Position numbers and translations under genes: made by a program
Shown here: positions 62,934 through 64,000 of the stretch, piece by piece
How the letters are laid out: the number at the start of each line of letters is the position of its first letter
Numbering within the stretch: position 1 is the stretch's first letter
Assembly: GCF_000146185.1 (NCBI RefSeq)
Contig: NC_012778.1
Span: forward strand, 1,433,001 to 1,497,000
From: [Eubacterium] eligens ATCC 27750
Lineage (GTDB): Bacteria; Bacillota; Clostridia; Lachnospirales; Lachnospiraceae
Reading direction: 5' to 3'
Length of the DNA: 64,000 nucleotides
Notes under the pieces: generated by a model
What the model was told of the DNA's origin: nothing
The model's input: the letters and a program-made list of their open reading frames with translations, nothing else
Databases searched by the model: none

Positions 62934-64000
62934 TTAATCCTCGCCCATCTTAGCAAGCTTGGCAGCCTGGTCGGCAGCGATACATGCATCAATAATATCC
63001 TGGATGTCTCCATCCATAATCTTGTCAAGCTTATATAATGTAAGACCAATTCTGTGGTCTGTTACTCTTCCCTGTGGGAAATTATAAGTTCTTATCTTCT
63101 CAGCTCTGTCACCTGTACCAATCTGGCTTCTTCTTGCATCTGCCTCTGCGTCATGTGCTTTCTGAGTCTCAATGTCATATAACTTGGCTCTTAAAAGTGC
63201 AAATGCTTTCTCCTTATTCTGTATCTGTGACTTCTCTGTCTGTGAATAAATAACTATTCCTGTTGGATAATGAGTAAGTCGTACAGCAGAATCAGTTGTA
63301 TTGACACACTGTCCACCATTACCTGACGCTCGCATAACATCAATACGGATGTCCTTCTCATCAATGTGGATATCAACCTCTTCTGCCTCTGGCATAACAG
63401 CTACAGAAGCAGTAGAAGTCTGTATTCGTCCGTTAGATTCAGTTACCGGGATTCTCTGTACTCTGTGTACACCAGACTCATATTTCATGATAGAGTAAGC
63501 TCCCTGTCCCTTAACCATGAATTCTACTTCCTTCATTCCACCAATACCGGTTTCATCGCCACTTAATACTTCAACCTTCCAGCCTCTTGCCTGTGCATAG
63601 TGTACATACATTCTGAAAAGCTCTGCTGCAAAAAGTGCCGCCTCTTCTCCACCTGCACCCGCTCTGATTTCAACAACAATATCCTTATCATCATTAGGGT
63701 CTTTAGGTAAAAGAAGAATCTTTAATTCATGCTCTAATTCTTCTACTCTTGCCTTAGATTCATTAAGCTCTTCCTTCGCCATCTCTTTAAGTTCTTCATC
63801 TGTCTCTTCATCAAGAATAGCAAGACTGTCCTCAATATTCTTCTTACAGTTCTTATACTCAGTATAAGTTTCTATAAGTGGTGCAAGACTACTCTGTTCT
63901 TTCATAAGCTTTTTGAACTTTTCCTGATCATTAACCACATCAGGATTACCAAGTTCAGCAGTTATATCTTCATATCTGTTGACTGTATCTTCAAGTCTAT
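62934..64000 (-). CDS. prfA: Peptide chain release factor 1 (5' end outside window)
   Basis: At least 355 residues are encoded up to the window edge; the frame is open through 64000 ([21 protein letters not shown]), so only the first few codons are missing. The stop-codon reading tripeptide PVT lies in [10 protein letters not shown] and the peptide-release GGQ in [12 protein letters not shown]. It recognises UAA and UAG. prmC (methylase) is usually next to it but not on this side. Confidence 0.97.

Overview
The window looks like a chromosomal segment of a low-GC Lachnospiraceae Firmicute, most likely Lachnospira eligens (formerly Eubacterium eligens). The strongest clue is the 1282-residue Cas12a, which I recognise as the E. 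eligens type V-A effector, together with its 36-nt CRISPR repeat. Supporting clues are a fused SecDF, a SCIFF peptide with its maturase, a group-B-like [FeFe] hydrogenase, a pectin-type acetylesterase and A/T-rich codon use. Almost all genes lie on the minus strand. The species call is from memory and was not searched.

Layout: recJ 5' end, secDF, SCIFF maturase and SCIFF peptide (1-4.2 kb); MATE pump, map, eno, a fused amino-acid ABC transporter, AEC carrier and thiD (4.3-12.6 kb); two tRNA-Leu genes flanking a 4 x 62-bp tandem repeat (12.7-13.4 kb); floA, [FeFe] hydrogenase, NMT1-type ABC genes, HPr-like protein and GGDEF protein (14-20 kb); gltD/gltB (20-26 kb); lipid kinase, MBL/beta-CASP protein, acetylesterase, a TetM-like GTPase fused to a YacP/Rae1-like nuclease domain, and an HTH-Uma2 protein (26.5-34 kb); the CRISPR region (34.2-40 kb); an Rpn-type nuclease (40-41 kb); a six-gene polyamine operon (41-48 kb); an orphan structured RNA (48.1-48.4 kb); NAD synthesis genes with NiaR (49.6-53.3 kb); a heavy-metal efflux operon (53.6-56.1 kb); rnhA, hom, HdeD-like, DUF5692, NhaC-like and prfA (57-64 kb).

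The most remarkable part is the CRISPR region. Upstream of an intact cas12a lies a complete small-RNA gene: a consensus promoter, a transcript that would start exactly at a Cas12a-type crRNA handle, a 20-nt guide and an intrinsic terminator. The first 9 nt of the guide match a site next to a canonical TTTA PAM inside the cas12a leader. This is the architecture of a CreR (Cas-regulating RNA) that would let Cas12a repress its own gene without cutting it. Downstream, the adaptation genes have collapsed to a 5' piece of cas4, a 3' piece of cas1 and a 3' piece of cas2, so the 9-repeat array is probably frozen. A fragment of a second, divergent cas12a, with a stop codon and a frameshift, abuts the leader-distal repeat, and beyond it lie a decayed repeat and a spacer-sized remnant.

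Other notable items are the standalone ncRNA at about 48.09-48.41 kb, the GTPase-nuclease fusion, a perfect 11-bp dyad upstream of gltB, and two large palindromic intergenic elements.
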